This document shows positions 17,236 through 26,007 of a stretch of 64,000 nucleotides of DNA, one piece after another. The notes under the pieces were generated by a model. The model was not told the DNA's origin. It saw only the letters and a program-made list of their open reading frames with translations, and made no database searches. The stretch is from Pukyongia sp963768085 (GTDB lineage Bacteria; Bacteroidota; Bacteroidia; Flavobacteriales; Flavobacteriaceae), in the NCBI GenBank assembly GCA_963768085.1, contig CAVYGO010000001.1:62001-126000 (forward strand), given 5' to 3'. The translations under genes and the position numbers were made by a program. Positions within the stretch are counted from its first letter, which is position 1; every line of letters begins with the position of its first letter.

Positions 17236-18732
17236 ATGGAAGACCAAGAAAACATTTCAGAATTTAAGATCAAGGACCAGAAAATTGTTGAGAATATCGA
17301 GCTGAACATATGGGAAGCCCTTATTCCTGTGGTAGCCTTGGTCGGCATGTTATTTTATAATGTTTATGTCTTCGGTGATGATGCCTTGAGCGGAAGTAAT
17401 CAGTTCATATTGTTACTGGGTGCAGCAGTTGCCGCAATTGTTGGATCTTTCAACAAAGTAGGGTATAAACGCATGGTCGAAGAAGTAGCAGAAAATGTTA
17501 AGTCTACTACCGGCGCCCTTCTCATCCTGCTTATGGTAGGAGCTCTGGCAGGTACCTGGATGGTAAGTGGAGTCATTCCTACGATGATTTACTACGGACT
17601 GCAAATACTTAATCCAACTATCTTTCTGGCTTCATGTGTTGTCATTTGTGCTATTATTTCCATTGCTACCGGTAGTAGCTGGACCACTTCAGCAACCGTT
17701 GGAATTGCTTTAATTGGTATTGCGGAAGCGCTGGGTATTTCCCTGGGTATGACGGCTGGCGCTGTTTTGTCCGGAGCTTATTTCGGAGATAAAATGTCAC
17801 CTTTAAGTGATACCACAAACCTGGCTCCGGCCATGGCTGGAACGGATTTGTTTACCCATATTAGATATATGGCATTAACGACTGTGCCCACTATAATCAT
17901 TACCCTGATCATATTTATCATTATTGGATTCGGATTGGAGCCGGAAGGAATTGCGGACAGCGGATCTATTTTATCTTCAATAAAGGGTTCATTCAATATC
18001 AGTCCATGGCTGTTCGTTGTACCCGTTTTAGTTATTGTTCTTATTATTAAAAAAACACCCCCTCTTATTGCCCTTCTAGCTGGCACCCTACTGGGCGCCG
18101 TGGCAGCATTAATTTTTCAGCCTGATATCGTGACAAAAATTGGTGGAGGAACTTCACTGGACTTCACATCTGCTTATAAAGGCATATTAAATTCAATTAC
18201 TATAGATTCTGCGGTTGAAACGGACAATGCCGACTTAAACGATTTGTTTTCTTCCGGAGGAATGAGTGGAATGCTGGGTACGATCTGGTTGATCATTTGC
18301 GCCATGGTCTTCGGTGGTGTTATGGATGCCATAGGAGCATTAGCAAGAATAAGCAGAGCTTTACTCAGCTTATTCCATACCACTTTCGGTCTTTTTGCAA
18401 GCACTGTCTTCAGTTGTCTGGCGCTGAACGTAACAGCTTCAGACCAATATCTTGCCATCGTTGTACCCGGTAAAATGTATAGCAAAGCTTTTGCCGATAA
18501 AGGACTGGCTCCCGAAAACCTTTCAAGAACATTGGAGGACAGCGGAACTGTGACTTCTGTTCTTATACCCTGGAATACTTGTGGTGCCTATCAAAGTGGC
18601 GTATTGGGTGTTCCTGTACTGGACTATTTTGCGTTCGCGATCTTTAACTGGTTAAGTCCGTTTACCACCCTGTTCTTTGCTGCGTTCAGAATAAAAATTC
18701 GTCAGTTAACAGATTCTGATGTAGCCGTATAA
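17236..18732 (+). CDS. nhaC: NhaC-family Na+/H+ antiporter
   Basis: The 498-residue polytopic membrane protein has about 11-12 hydrophobic segments and the NhaC-type motifs GSSWTTSATVG and GAYFGDKMSPLSDTTNLAPA, the latter holding the conserved acidic and polar residues of the ion path. It ends in a last helix and the short tail TDSDVAV. It should exchange cytoplasmic Na+ for external H+, which fits a marine cell whose rhodopsin can feed the proton gradient. Substrates such as malate/lactate exchange are known for some relatives and cannot be excluded. It stands as a single gene with a 337-bp upstream region. Confidence 0.9.
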   Translation: MEDQENISEFKIKDQKIVENIELNIWEALIPVVALVGMLFYNVYVFGDDALSGSNQFILLLGAAVAAIVGSFNKVGYKRMVEEVAENVKSTTGALLILLMVGALAGTWMVSGVIPTMIYYGLQILNPTIFLASCVVICAIISIATGSSWTTSATVGIALIGIAEALGISLGMTAGAVLSGAYFGDKMSPLSDTTNLAPAMAGTDLFTHIRYMALTTVPTIIITLIIFIIIGFGLEPEGIADSGSILSSIKGSFNISPWLFVVPVLVIVLIIKKTPPLIALLAGTLLGAVAALIFQPDIVTKIGGGTSLDFTSAYKGILNSITIDSAVETDNADLNDLFSSGGMSGMLGTIWLIICAMVFGGVMDAIGALARISRALLSLFHTTFGLFASTVFSCLALNVTASDQYLAIVVPGKMYSKAFADKGLAPENLSRTLEDSGTVTSVLIPWNTCGAYQSGVLGVPVLDYFAFAIFNWLSPFTTLFFAAFRIKIRQLTDSDVAV

Positions 18733-18740
18733 TTCTGTGT

Positions 18741-18748
18741 TAACTTTG
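18741..18748 (+). promoter_or_regulatory. -7 promoter element before tpx
   Basis: TAACTTTG fits TAnnTTTG exactly, 60 bases before the tpx start. A second, imperfect candidate (TACCTTTA) lies at 18783-18790, closer to the gene. Confidence 0.35.
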
Positions 18749-18808
18749 CGTCAAAGTATTTAAATATATTTCAAAGCTTCGCTACCTTTACATTCTAAAA
18801 AAGAAACT

Positions 18809-19306
18809 ATGGCAAACATAACTTTAGGAGGAAATCCTGCAAAAACAATAGGAGAATTACCTTCAGTGGGGTCGAAAATCTCCGATTTCAAATTAGTGGC
18901 TACAGATATGTCCACAAAAACATTGAGCGACTTCGAAGGCTCAAAGCTTGTATTAAATATTTTTCCAAGTGTAAACACCGGGATTTGCGCGGCTTCGGTA
19001 CGTAAATTCAACGAAGAGGCAGCTAAAATGAATAATACCAAGGTGCTTTGTATATCCAAGGATCTGCCTTTTGCACAGCAACAATTCTGTGCCGCGGAAG
19101 GGATCGAAAATGTGGAGATGTTATCCGATTTTAAGACGGGCGCATTTGGTAACGATTATAACCTGGCAATTCAGGGTGGTGCATTCGATGGACTTTTGTC
19201 TCGAGCTGTCGTAGTAGTCGACCAAAATGCAAACGTACTATATACTGAACAGGTTCCGGAAATTGGACAGGAACCTAACTATGAAGCCGCTCTTAGCGCA
19301 CTTTAA
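18809..19306 (+). CDS. tpx: thiol peroxidase
   Basis: The 165-residue atypical 2-Cys peroxiredoxin reduces hydrogen peroxide and alkyl peroxides using thioredoxin. The peroxidatic cysteine is C60 in FPSVNTGICAASVRKFN and the resolving cysteine is C94 in QQFCAAEGIENV; the E. coli equivalents are C61 and C95. The start MANITLGGNPAKTIGELPSV is typical of Tpx. The dgkA-like gene starts 2 bases after its stop, so the two are co-transcribed although no functional link is evident. Confidence 0.95.
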   Translation: MANITLGGNPAKTIGELPSVGSKISDFKLVATDMSTKTLSDFEGSKLVLNIFPSVNTGICAASVRKFNEEAAKMNNTKVLCISKDLPFAQQQFCAAEGIENVEMLSDFKTGAFGNDYNLAIQGGAFDGLLSRAVVVVDQNANVLYTEQVPEIGQEPNYEAALSAL

Positions 19307-19308
19307 AT

Positions 19309-19668
19309 ATGTGGAAAACCTATCTTGGTAAACGTCTGCTGGGATTTAAATATGCAACCAAAGGGGCCTGGATGCTACTCAAGAATGAGGCAAGTATCCA
19401 GGTTCAGGCGGTTGTTGCAGTGGGAATAACGATTGCCGGATTCTATTTCAACATTTCATATTCCGAATGGATCGCACAAACCCTGGCTATTGGTCTCGTA
19501 ATGAGCATAGAAGGCCTGAATACTGCTGCGGAAGAAATCGCCAATTTCGTTCATCCTGATTTTCACAATAAGATTGGTTATATAAAAGACGTGGCCGCAG
19601 GTGCTGTTTTCTTTGCTGCCGTTGCTGCGATTATTGTGGCTTGCCTGATTTACATTCCTAAGTTTTAA
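19309..19668 (+). CDS. dgkA: diacylglycerol/undecaprenol kinase family membrane protein
   Basis: The 119-residue protein has three membrane segments and the DgkA signature EGLNTAAEEIANF (about residues 61-73), whose glutamates bind Mg-ATP, followed by KIGYIKDVAAGAVFFA. Family members phosphorylate diacylglycerol or, in many bacteria, undecaprenol for cell-wall lipid carrier recycling. Which lipid is used here cannot be read from sequence. Length is normal for the family. Confidence 0.88.
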   Translation: MWKTYLGKRLLGFKYATKGAWMLLKNEASIQVQAVVAVGITIAGFYFNISYSEWIAQTLAIGLVMSIEGLNTAAEEIANFVHPDFHNKIGYIKDVAAGAVFFAAVAAIIVACLIYIPKF

Positions 19669-19729
19669 ATAATTTCGTTTTTGCTACGTTCAATATTTGT
19701 ATTTTTAACAATCGACAACCCAAACCTTC

Positions 19730-22144
19730 ATGGCGAAGAAAAAAGCTTCCACATCCAAAAAGAAGAAAACCCCTCGTAAAAAAGTATCCCTTGCGCTCTC
19801 CAAGCAGCAAAAGATCCTGTTGGGAAGTTTTCTATTTTTCCTGGGGCTGGCACTAATTTTCTCCTTCGTTTCCTATTTCTTTTCCTGGCAAACCGATCAA
19901 AGTACGGTGGGTGTTCTCAGCGATCGCGAGTTACAGGCCGAAAACTGGCTGAACAAATTTGGTAATAATGTGGCGCATTTCTTTGTGTATGATGGCTTTG
20001 GTATCGCCGCGTTTATTTTAGCATTCCTTATCACTCTCACCGGGATCTATTTCTTTTTCGATTATGCGAAAAGACAACTCTTACGGTTTTGGTTCTGGGG
20101 ATTACTGGTAATGGTCTGGATCTCCGTGTTCTTCGGATTTTTTATGAAGATGCGGAATCTTTTCAGTGGTGTAATGGGGTATGAAATCAACGACTTTCTT
20201 CAGGATTACCTGGGTCTTATCGGAACCATTCTGCTTATGACATTTCTGGCAATCGTTTATATCGTGATTCGATTAAAAATGACTCCGGAAAAAGTAGGTG
20301 ATGCCATCAAGAAGACGAAAAAGGACATCGCGGCCGATTTCAACACTGAGGCGGCTTCAAAAGCCTCCAGTGAGGACGGTCTGACAGCCGAACAAACCGA
20401 CTATGAAAAAGAGGTGATCGAAGAAGTAGTAAACATTGATGACACAGGTTCTGTCCCTTTGGAAACTGTTGTTGAAGATGAAATTATTGAGGAACCCTTC
20501 CTTAAAATTACGGGGCAGGAAACAATTGAAAAAACTCAGAAAACAGAGGTGTCTATGGAGATAGAACAAGCCACAGAAGAGGAAACCGTAGAAGAAAACC
20601 TCAGTAAGAAACTGGTGGAAGATTTCGGTGAATTCGATCCCACACTGGATTTGAGCAATTACAAATTTCCAACCATCGAACTTCTGAAAGATTATACCGG
20701 GGGACAGGGAATTACAATTAACCAGGAAGAACTGGAGGAAAATAAGAACCGGATTGTCAATACCCTGAACAATTACAAGATAGGTATCTCGAATATAAAG
20801 GCGACCGTTGGACCCACCGTTACATTGTATGAAATAGTTCCTGAGGCCGGTGTCCGTATTTCCAAAATTAAAAACCTGGAGGACGATATTGCCCTATCCC
20901 TTTCCGCATTAGGAATTCGAATTATTGCACCTATACCGGGGCGAGGAACCATCGGTATTGAAGTTCCTAATAAAAATCCCAAAATCGTATCTATGCGTTC
21001 GGTGATCGCATCGCCTAAGTTCCAAAACGCGGAAATGGAATTACCATTATCCCTGGGTAAAACTATCAGCAATGAAACTTTTGTGGTAGATCTTGTTAAA
21101 ATGCCGCACCTTTTGATGGCAGGTGCCACGGGGCAAGGAAAATCGGTGGGACTTAATGCTATCCTGGCATCACTGCTCTATAAAAAACATCCGGCAGAAG
21201 TAAAGTTTGTATTGGTAGACCCTAAAAAAGTGGAACTTACTTTGTTCAACAAAATTGAGCGGCATTACCTGGCTAAATTACCCGATACTGAAGAGGCTAT
21301 CATTACCGATACTCACAAAGTAATAAACACCCTGAACTCGCTATGTATTGAAATGGACCAGCGTTATGACCTCCTGAAGGATGCGCTATGCCGAAATATT
21401 AAAGAATATAACGCGAAATTCAAAAAGAGAAAACTCAATCCGAATGACGGCCATAGATACCTACCCTATATCGTTCTGGTCATCGACGAGTTCGCCGATC
21501 TAATAATGACAGCCGGCAAGGAAGTGGAAACCCCTATTGCCCGACTTGCTCAACTGGCAAGGGCGATTGGTATACATCTTATCATCGCCACACAGCGACC
21601 ATCAGTAAACGTAATCACGGGTATCATAAAAGCCAACTTCCCGGCGCGTATTGCCTTCCGCGTAACAAGTAAGATAGATTCCCGAACCATTTTGGATAGT
21701 GCCGGTGCCGACCAGCTGATTGGACGAGGCGATATGCTCTACACCCAGGGTAACGATCTTACAAGGCTTCAATGCGCATTTGTGGACACGCCTGAAGTGG
21801 CCGAAATAGTAGATTATATTGGATCTCAGAAAGCCTATGCAAGTGCTCATATGTTGCCCGAATATGTAAGTGAAGAAGGTGGCACAAATCTTGATATTAG
21901 TGTGGATGAAAGGGATAAATTATTCCGTGATGCAGCCGAAGTTCTGGTCATAGCACAACAAGGCTCGGCCTCGCTATTGCAGAGGAAACTGAAGCTGGGT
22001 TATAATCGTGCCGGAAGAATAATTGATCAGCTTGAAGCCGCCGGGATTGTGGGCCCTTTTGAAGGAAGCAAAGCCAGACAGGTTCTGGTTCCTACCATTG
22101 ACGCATTGAACCAACTCTTAGAAAACGAAAGTAACGACCAATAA
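19730..22144 (+). CDS. ftsK: DNA translocase FtsK
   Basis: The 804-residue protein moves DNA at the division septum and activates XerCD recombination at dif. A basic N-terminus with runs of lysine precedes four membrane helices (about 28-180) and an acidic linker of roughly 130 residues. Then come the alpha/beta motor domains with Walker A GATGQGKS (about 464-471) and Walker B LVIDEFADL. The C-terminal winged-helix gamma domain (about 740-804) has LLQRKLKLGYNRAGRIIDQL, which reads the KOPS orientation sites. The linker is short, as usual for Bacteroidota. The LolA-like gene starts one base after the stop, a conserved flavobacterial arrangement. Confidence 0.95.
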   Translation: MAKKKASTSKKKKTPRKKVSLALSKQQKILLGSFLFFLGLALIFSFVSYFFSWQTDQSTVGVLSDRELQAENWLNKFGNNVAHFFVYDGFGIAAFILAFLITLTGIYFFFDYAKRQLLRFWFWGLLVMVWISVFFGFFMKMRNLFSGVMGYEINDFLQDYLGLIGTILLMTFLAIVYIVIRLKMTPEKVGDAIKKTKKDIAADFNTEAASKASSEDGLTAEQTDYEKEVIEEVVNIDDTGSVPLETVVEDEIIEEPFLKITGQETIEKTQKTEVSMEIEQATEEETVEENLSKKLVEDFGEFDPTLDLSNYKFPTIELLKDYTGGQGITINQEELEENKNRIVNTLNNYKIGISNIKATVGPTVTLYEIVPEAGVRISKIKNLEDDIALSLSALGIRIIAPIPGRGTIGIEVPNKNPKIVSMRSVIASPKFQNAEMELPLSLGKTISNETFVVDLVKMPHLLMAGATGQGKSVGLNAILASLLYKKHPAEVKFVLVDPKKVELTLFNKIERHYLAKLPDTEEAIITDTHKVINTLNSLCIEMDQRYDLLKDALCRNIKEYNAKFKKRKLNPNDGHRYLPYIVLVIDEFADLIMTAGKEVETPIARLAQLARAIGIHLIIATQRPSVNVITGIIKANFPARIAFRVTSKIDSRTILDSAGADQLIGRGDMLYTQGNDLTRLQCAFVDTPEVAEIVDYIGSQKAYASAHMLPEYVSEEGGTNLDISVDERDKLFRDAAEVLVIAQQGSASLLQRKLKLGYNRAGRIIDQLEAAGIVGPFEGSKARQVLVPTIDALNQLLENESNDQ

Positions 22145-22145
22145 C

Positions 22146-22787
22146 ATGAAAAAGTTAATCTTTTTATTGATAGCACTGATCAGTTTCTCAACTGCACACA
22201 CTCAGAGTCCGAAGAGCCTTCTCAATGAAGTTTCGGAAAAAGTGAGAAATTATGATAATATAATGATCGATTTCAAGTACAACCTGAATAACGCCAAGGA
22301 GAAAGTTAATCAGGATACGCGTGGAGATGTTACCATGCAGGGTAACAAGTATATACTCAATATGCTTGGCACTACTCGTATGTTCAATGGCAAGACGATT
22401 TATTCAATTGTCCCCGAGGACGAAGAAGTAACCATTTCGGCATATGACCCATCGGAAGATAAGGAGATCACCCCGTCCAAAATGCTTACATTCTACGAAA
22501 GAGGCTATACCTACAAGATGGACATCACTCAGAATGTAAAAGGCAGGAAAATCCAGTATGTTCGGTTAAACCCAATCGATTCCAAAGCCGAGATCAAAGA
22601 TATTTTGCTGGGTGTGGATGTTCAGACCAAGCACATCTATAAGCTAATTCAAACAGATAGCAAGGGTACAAAGTATACCATCACTGTTAATTCTTTTAAA
22701 ACCAACCAGCCGTTGTCCAAAACTCTATTTACCTTTGATGAAGCTAAGTACAAAAAGGATGGCTATTATATCAACAAGTTGGACTAA
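22146..22787 (+). CDS. LolA-like outer-membrane lipoprotein carrier
   Basis: The 213-residue periplasmic protein has a signal peptide MKKLIFLLIALISFSTAHTQ and the LolA half-barrel pattern. It starts with SPKSLLNEVSEKVRNYDNIM and has strands such as DTRGDVTMQGNKYILNM and MFNGKTIYSIVPEDEEVTIS. LolA proteins carry lipoproteins, or in divergent cases other lipids, from inner to outer membrane. It lies between ftsK (one-base gap) and an LptF/G permease (six-base gap), so it belongs to an envelope operon. Confidence 0.88.
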   Translation: MKKLIFLLIALISFSTAHTQSPKSLLNEVSEKVRNYDNIMIDFKYNLNNAKEKVNQDTRGDVTMQGNKYILNMLGTTRMFNGKTIYSIVPEDEEVTISAYDPSEDKEITPSKMLTFYERGYTYKMDITQNVKGRKIQYVRLNPIDSKAEIKDILLGVDVQTKHIYKLIQTDSKGTKYTITVNSFKTNQPLSKTLFTFDEAKYKKDGYYINKLD

Positions 22788-22793
22788 CAAACA

Positions 22794-24776
22794 TTGAAAA
22801 TACTGGATCGCTACATATTGATCTCTTTCCTGAAGACGTTTTTTAGCGTCTTCATTATTTTAATGTTCATTTTTGTACTTCAAACCATATGGCTTTATAT
22901 CTCGGAACTGGCAGGAAAAGATCTGGATGTATGGGTAGTACTCAAGTTCTTGTGGTATGTATCCCCCCGACTTATGCCTTTAGTGCTTCCTCTTACTATC
23001 CTGGTGACTTCCCTGATGGTTTTCGGGAATTTTTCTGAAAAGTATGAGTTCGCAGCTATGAAATCTACCGGCATATCGCTGCAACGCGCTATGCGAAGTC
23101 TCACGGTATTCATATTGATCCTTGCCGGAGTAGCTTTCCTCTTCGTGAATAATGTAATCCCCTATTCGGAATATAAATGGCAAAATCTGAGAAGGAATAT
23201 CGCTCAGGTGAGTCCGTCTATGGTCATTGCCGAAGGGCAATTCAGCCAGATAGGTGACGATTTCAATATAAAGGTCGACAAAAAAAGTGGTGACCGTGAT
23301 CAATATCTTCACACGGTGACCATCCATCAAAAGACTCCTATGCGACCCAACGGGAATTATCGAATCATCACAGCCGATAATGGTGAATTAGCGAGCGAAA
23401 AAGACAGTAATACCCTATCGCTTATATTAAATGATGGTAACTATTATGATGAAGTCCAGTCTAAGAATCCCAAAAAGCAGCAAAGCGAACCTTTTGTAAA
23501 GAGTTATTTTGAACAGTTTATCATTAATATCGACCTCACTGAATTCAATAATACCGATGTTGAAAAGGAAAATGAACTGAGCAATCACAATATGTATAAG
23601 ATGTCCGAATTATTTGTGGAGATCGATTCCTTATCGAGTGGATATTCCTCCGACATCAGGACCTTTGCAGATAATATGTATTATCGCAGTGGTATTTCGA
23701 AATTTAGTGACGATAAAATTCAGTCAGTACCCGATGTCGATACGATTGATAATATCATGGAGGTCTACCCAACAACAATGCAAATAAATATTCTCAACAT
23801 GGCCTTGAACAACGTGCGAGGAACGCTGCAAACCGTAAAGGCCAAGAAAGTTGAATTTCATATAAAAGCCAAACGGTTAAACGAACACGAAATCGCCCTT
23901 CATGACAAATATGTACTAACCATTGCCTGTATCATTCTTTTCTTTGTAGGAGCTCCTTTGGGTGCTATTATCCGTAAGGGAGGGATGGGACTACCCATGG
24001 TGGTTGCTATTGTACTGTTCTTAACCTATCACTTCATTGGAATCTTCGCCAAGAACAGTGCTGAAGACGGGACTTTACATCCATTTATCGCTTCATGGCT
24101 AAGTACTGCTATCATGCTTCCATTGGGAGTGTGGCTCACATATAGAGCAACGACCGATCAGGGGATATTCGATATCGACTCCTTCCTGCAGCGTTTCAGA
24201 AGAAACCCTGAATTGGAAGCTGAAGTGATTTATGAGAATCTGAACCAGCAGATCACAATTTCAAAGGAAGAAAAAGATAAGCTCGACGGTCTAACGGTGG
24301 ATCAATTAAAAGATGCTGTAAAGAATTTCAAACAATACGATTATTCTCACGATTTCCGCATCGCGGCATTACGAAGACTGGATGAACAGGGCTATTCTCA
24401 GGAACACCTGCATGTTTCAGGAGATCTCTTCAATAAAGATCTTATGGAAGCCGAGAAACTCTCAGGCAAATTCAGGAAGTTCTCGCGAATTACTTTCGTA
24501 TTTTTTACCATAGTATTAATTCTTCCAACAGTGATCGCGCTCGTAGAATTCAAGGATGAGACCGCAACAGTCATACTGGTAGTAATTACCCTGCTAAATG
24601 TTATTCTGTTTTATATATTTCTGTTAAAAAGTCATTCCGTGATGAACAAATTGAATGAGATTACACAGAATACGAAGGTAAGTTGGCTTATGCTTCTTGT
24701 GGGATTTCCTTTTTATATTCTTTTATACTTATATATGAAAAAGCGCGTTGCCGAAAGTATAAAGAACATTCGTTAA
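22794..24776 (+). CDS. LptF/LptG-family permease
   Basis: The 660-residue protein has the YjgP/YjgQ plan. Three N-terminal membrane helices include KILDRYILISFLKTFFSVFI and LPLTILVTSLMVFGNFSEKYE, with FAAMKSTGISLQRAM after them. A large periplasmic beta domain follows (about 130-370), then three more helices with GAPLGAIIRKGGMGLP. Unlike E. coli LptF (about 366 residues) it has a long C-terminal extension with two more hydrophobic stretches near 560-640. It should form the membrane part of the LPS export ABC transporter with LptB. The start is TTG, six bases after the LolA gene; no ATG gives the conserved N-terminus. Confidence 0.9.
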   Translation: MKILDRYILISFLKTFFSVFIILMFIFVLQTIWLYISELAGKDLDVWVVLKFLWYVSPRLMPLVLPLTILVTSLMVFGNFSEKYEFAAMKSTGISLQRAMRSLTVFILILAGVAFLFVNNVIPYSEYKWQNLRRNIAQVSPSMVIAEGQFSQIGDDFNIKVDKKSGDRDQYLHTVTIHQKTPMRPNGNYRIITADNGELASEKDSNTLSLILNDGNYYDEVQSKNPKKQQSEPFVKSYFEQFIINIDLTEFNNTDVEKENELSNHNMYKMSELFVEIDSLSSGYSSDIRTFADNMYYRSGISKFSDDKIQSVPDVDTIDNIMEVYPTTMQINILNMALNNVRGTLQTVKAKKVEFHIKAKRLNEHEIALHDKYVLTIACIILFFVGAPLGAIIRKGGMGLPMVVAIVLFLTYHFIGIFAKNSAEDGTLHPFIASWLSTAIMLPLGVWLTYRATTDQGIFDIDSFLQRFRRNPELEAEVIYENLNQQITISKEEKDKLDGLTVDQLKDAVKNFKQYDYSHDFRIAALRRLDEQGYSQEHLHVSGDLFNKDLMEAEKLSGKFRKFSRITFVFFTIVLILPTVIALVEFKDETATVILVVITLLNVILFYIFLLKSHSVMNKLNEITQNTKVSWLMLLVGFPFYILLYLYMKKRVAESIKNIR

Positions 24777-24809
24777 TAGCTTTATAAGAAAGTCTGATAC
24801 ATCCGTGAA

Positions 24810-24839
24810 TTTGATTTAGGGTATCATTCAGTATCTTTG
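24810..24839 (+). promoter_or_regulatory. promoter of ribBA
   Basis: TTTG (24810-24813) and TATCTTTG (24832-24839) are 18 bases apart, a near-ideal Bacteroidota sigma-A promoter. The start site would be near 24846, leaving a leader of only about 13 bases, too short for an FMN riboswitch. Confidence 0.65.
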
Positions 24840-24858
24840 TAACGATAAAAACAAACTA

Positions 24859-26007
24859 ATGATCACTTCGGAAAAAACTTCATCTATTCAACTAAATACG
24901 ATCGAGGAAGCCATTGAGGATATCAAGAAAGGTAAAGTTATCATTGTAGTTGATGATGAAAACCGCGAGAACGAAGGTGATTTCATCGCTGCTGCTGAAA
25001 TGGTCACTCCCGAAATGATCAATTTCATGGCGCGTCACGGTCGAGGTCTCATCTGCGCACCCCTTACTGAAGAACGTTGCAATGAGCTCGATCTATCTAT
25101 GATGGTGGAGAATAATACGGTATTACATCACACGCAGTTTACAGTGTCTGTAGATCTCATTGGTCATGGCTGCACGACTGGTATTTCTGTTCAGGATCGT
25201 GCCAAAACAATGAAGGCACTGGTGAGCGACAATACAAAACCCGGGGATCTGGGGCGCCCGGGCCATATTTTTCCTTTACGAGCTAAAGAAGGCGGCGTGT
25301 TAAGAAGAACGGGGCATACAGAAGCCGCCATCGATTTTGCCCGACTTGCGGGTTTAAAACCAGCCGGGATCCTTGTTGAAATTCTCAACGAAGATGGAAC
25401 CATGGCACGATTGCCGCAATTGGTTGAAGTAGCAAAGAAATTTGATCTGAAACTGGTATCCATTGAAGATCTCATCGCCTACAGGATGGAACATGATTCT
25501 TTAATTATAAAGAAGGAAGATTTCCAGATCAATTCAAAATTTGGGAGTTACAGATTACGGGCTTATCAGCAAACCACTAACGAGCAGGTACATATTGCCT
25601 TATCAAAAGGTGACTGGGAAATTGATGAAGCTGTTCTGGTTCGAGTGAATTCCACCTTGGTAAATAATGATATTCTAGGGACACTTACCAATGATGCCGA
25701 TAAGAAACTGGACGATATGTTCAGGGTGATTAATGAGAAAGGAAAAGGTGCAGTGGTGTTTATCAATCAGCAGGCGCAATCTTTAAATCTTTTAAAACGT
25801 CTTACTGAACTTCGTGAACTACAAAGTGAAGATAAAATTGCCAAGGCTCCGGCTATTAGGATGGATAGCAAGGATTTTGGGATTGGGGCACAGATCTTAC
25901 ACGATCTCGGAATTTCGAAAATAAAACTGATTTCTAACAGCGTACAGACCAAGCGAGTTGGCATGATAGGTTACGGCCTTGAGATCGTAGATTATGTATC
26001 GTATTAA
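24859..26007 (+). CDS. ribB: 3,4-dihydroxy-2-butanone 4-phosphate synthase fused to a degenerate GTP cyclohydrolase II domain
   Basis: The 382-residue protein has the RibBA layout. Residues 1-205 form a complete DHBP synthase: the acidic loop DDENRENEGD at 33-41, HGRGLICAPL, and RRTGHTEAAIDFARLAG at 149-165. It converts ribulose 5-phosphate to the four-carbon unit of riboflavin. Residues 220-382 have the GTP cyclohydrolase II fold but lack its active site. The three zinc cysteines are replaced by L267, N278 and A280, and the catalytic RQEGR region reads NQQAQ at 303-307. The second half is probably inactive or structural, and a separate RibA would be needed. The 3' end overlaps the convergent kdnA-like gene by 4 bases. 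Confidence 0.9.
   Translation: MITSEKTSSIQLNTIEEAIEDIKKGKVIIVVDDENRENEGDFIAAAEMVTPEMINFMARHGRGLICAPLTEERCNELDLSMMVENNTVLHHTQFTVSVDLIGHGCTTGISVQDRAKTMKALVSDNTKPGDLGRPGHIFPLRAKEGGVLRRTGHTEAAIDFARLAGLKPAGILVEILNEDGTMARLPQLVEVAKKFDLKLVSIEDLIAYRMEHDSLIIKKEDFQINSKFGSYRLRAYQQTTNEQVHIALSKGDWEIDEAVLVRVNSTLVNNDILGTLTNDADKKLDDMFRVINEKGKGAVVFINQQAQSLNLLKRLTELRELQSEDKIAKAPAIRMDSKDFGIGAQILHDLGISKIKLISNSVQTKRVGMIGYGLEIVDYVSY

Noticed and set aside
24780..24858. FMN riboswitch before ribBA
   Set aside because: The promoter predicts a leader of about 13 bases and no conserved riboswitch core is seen.
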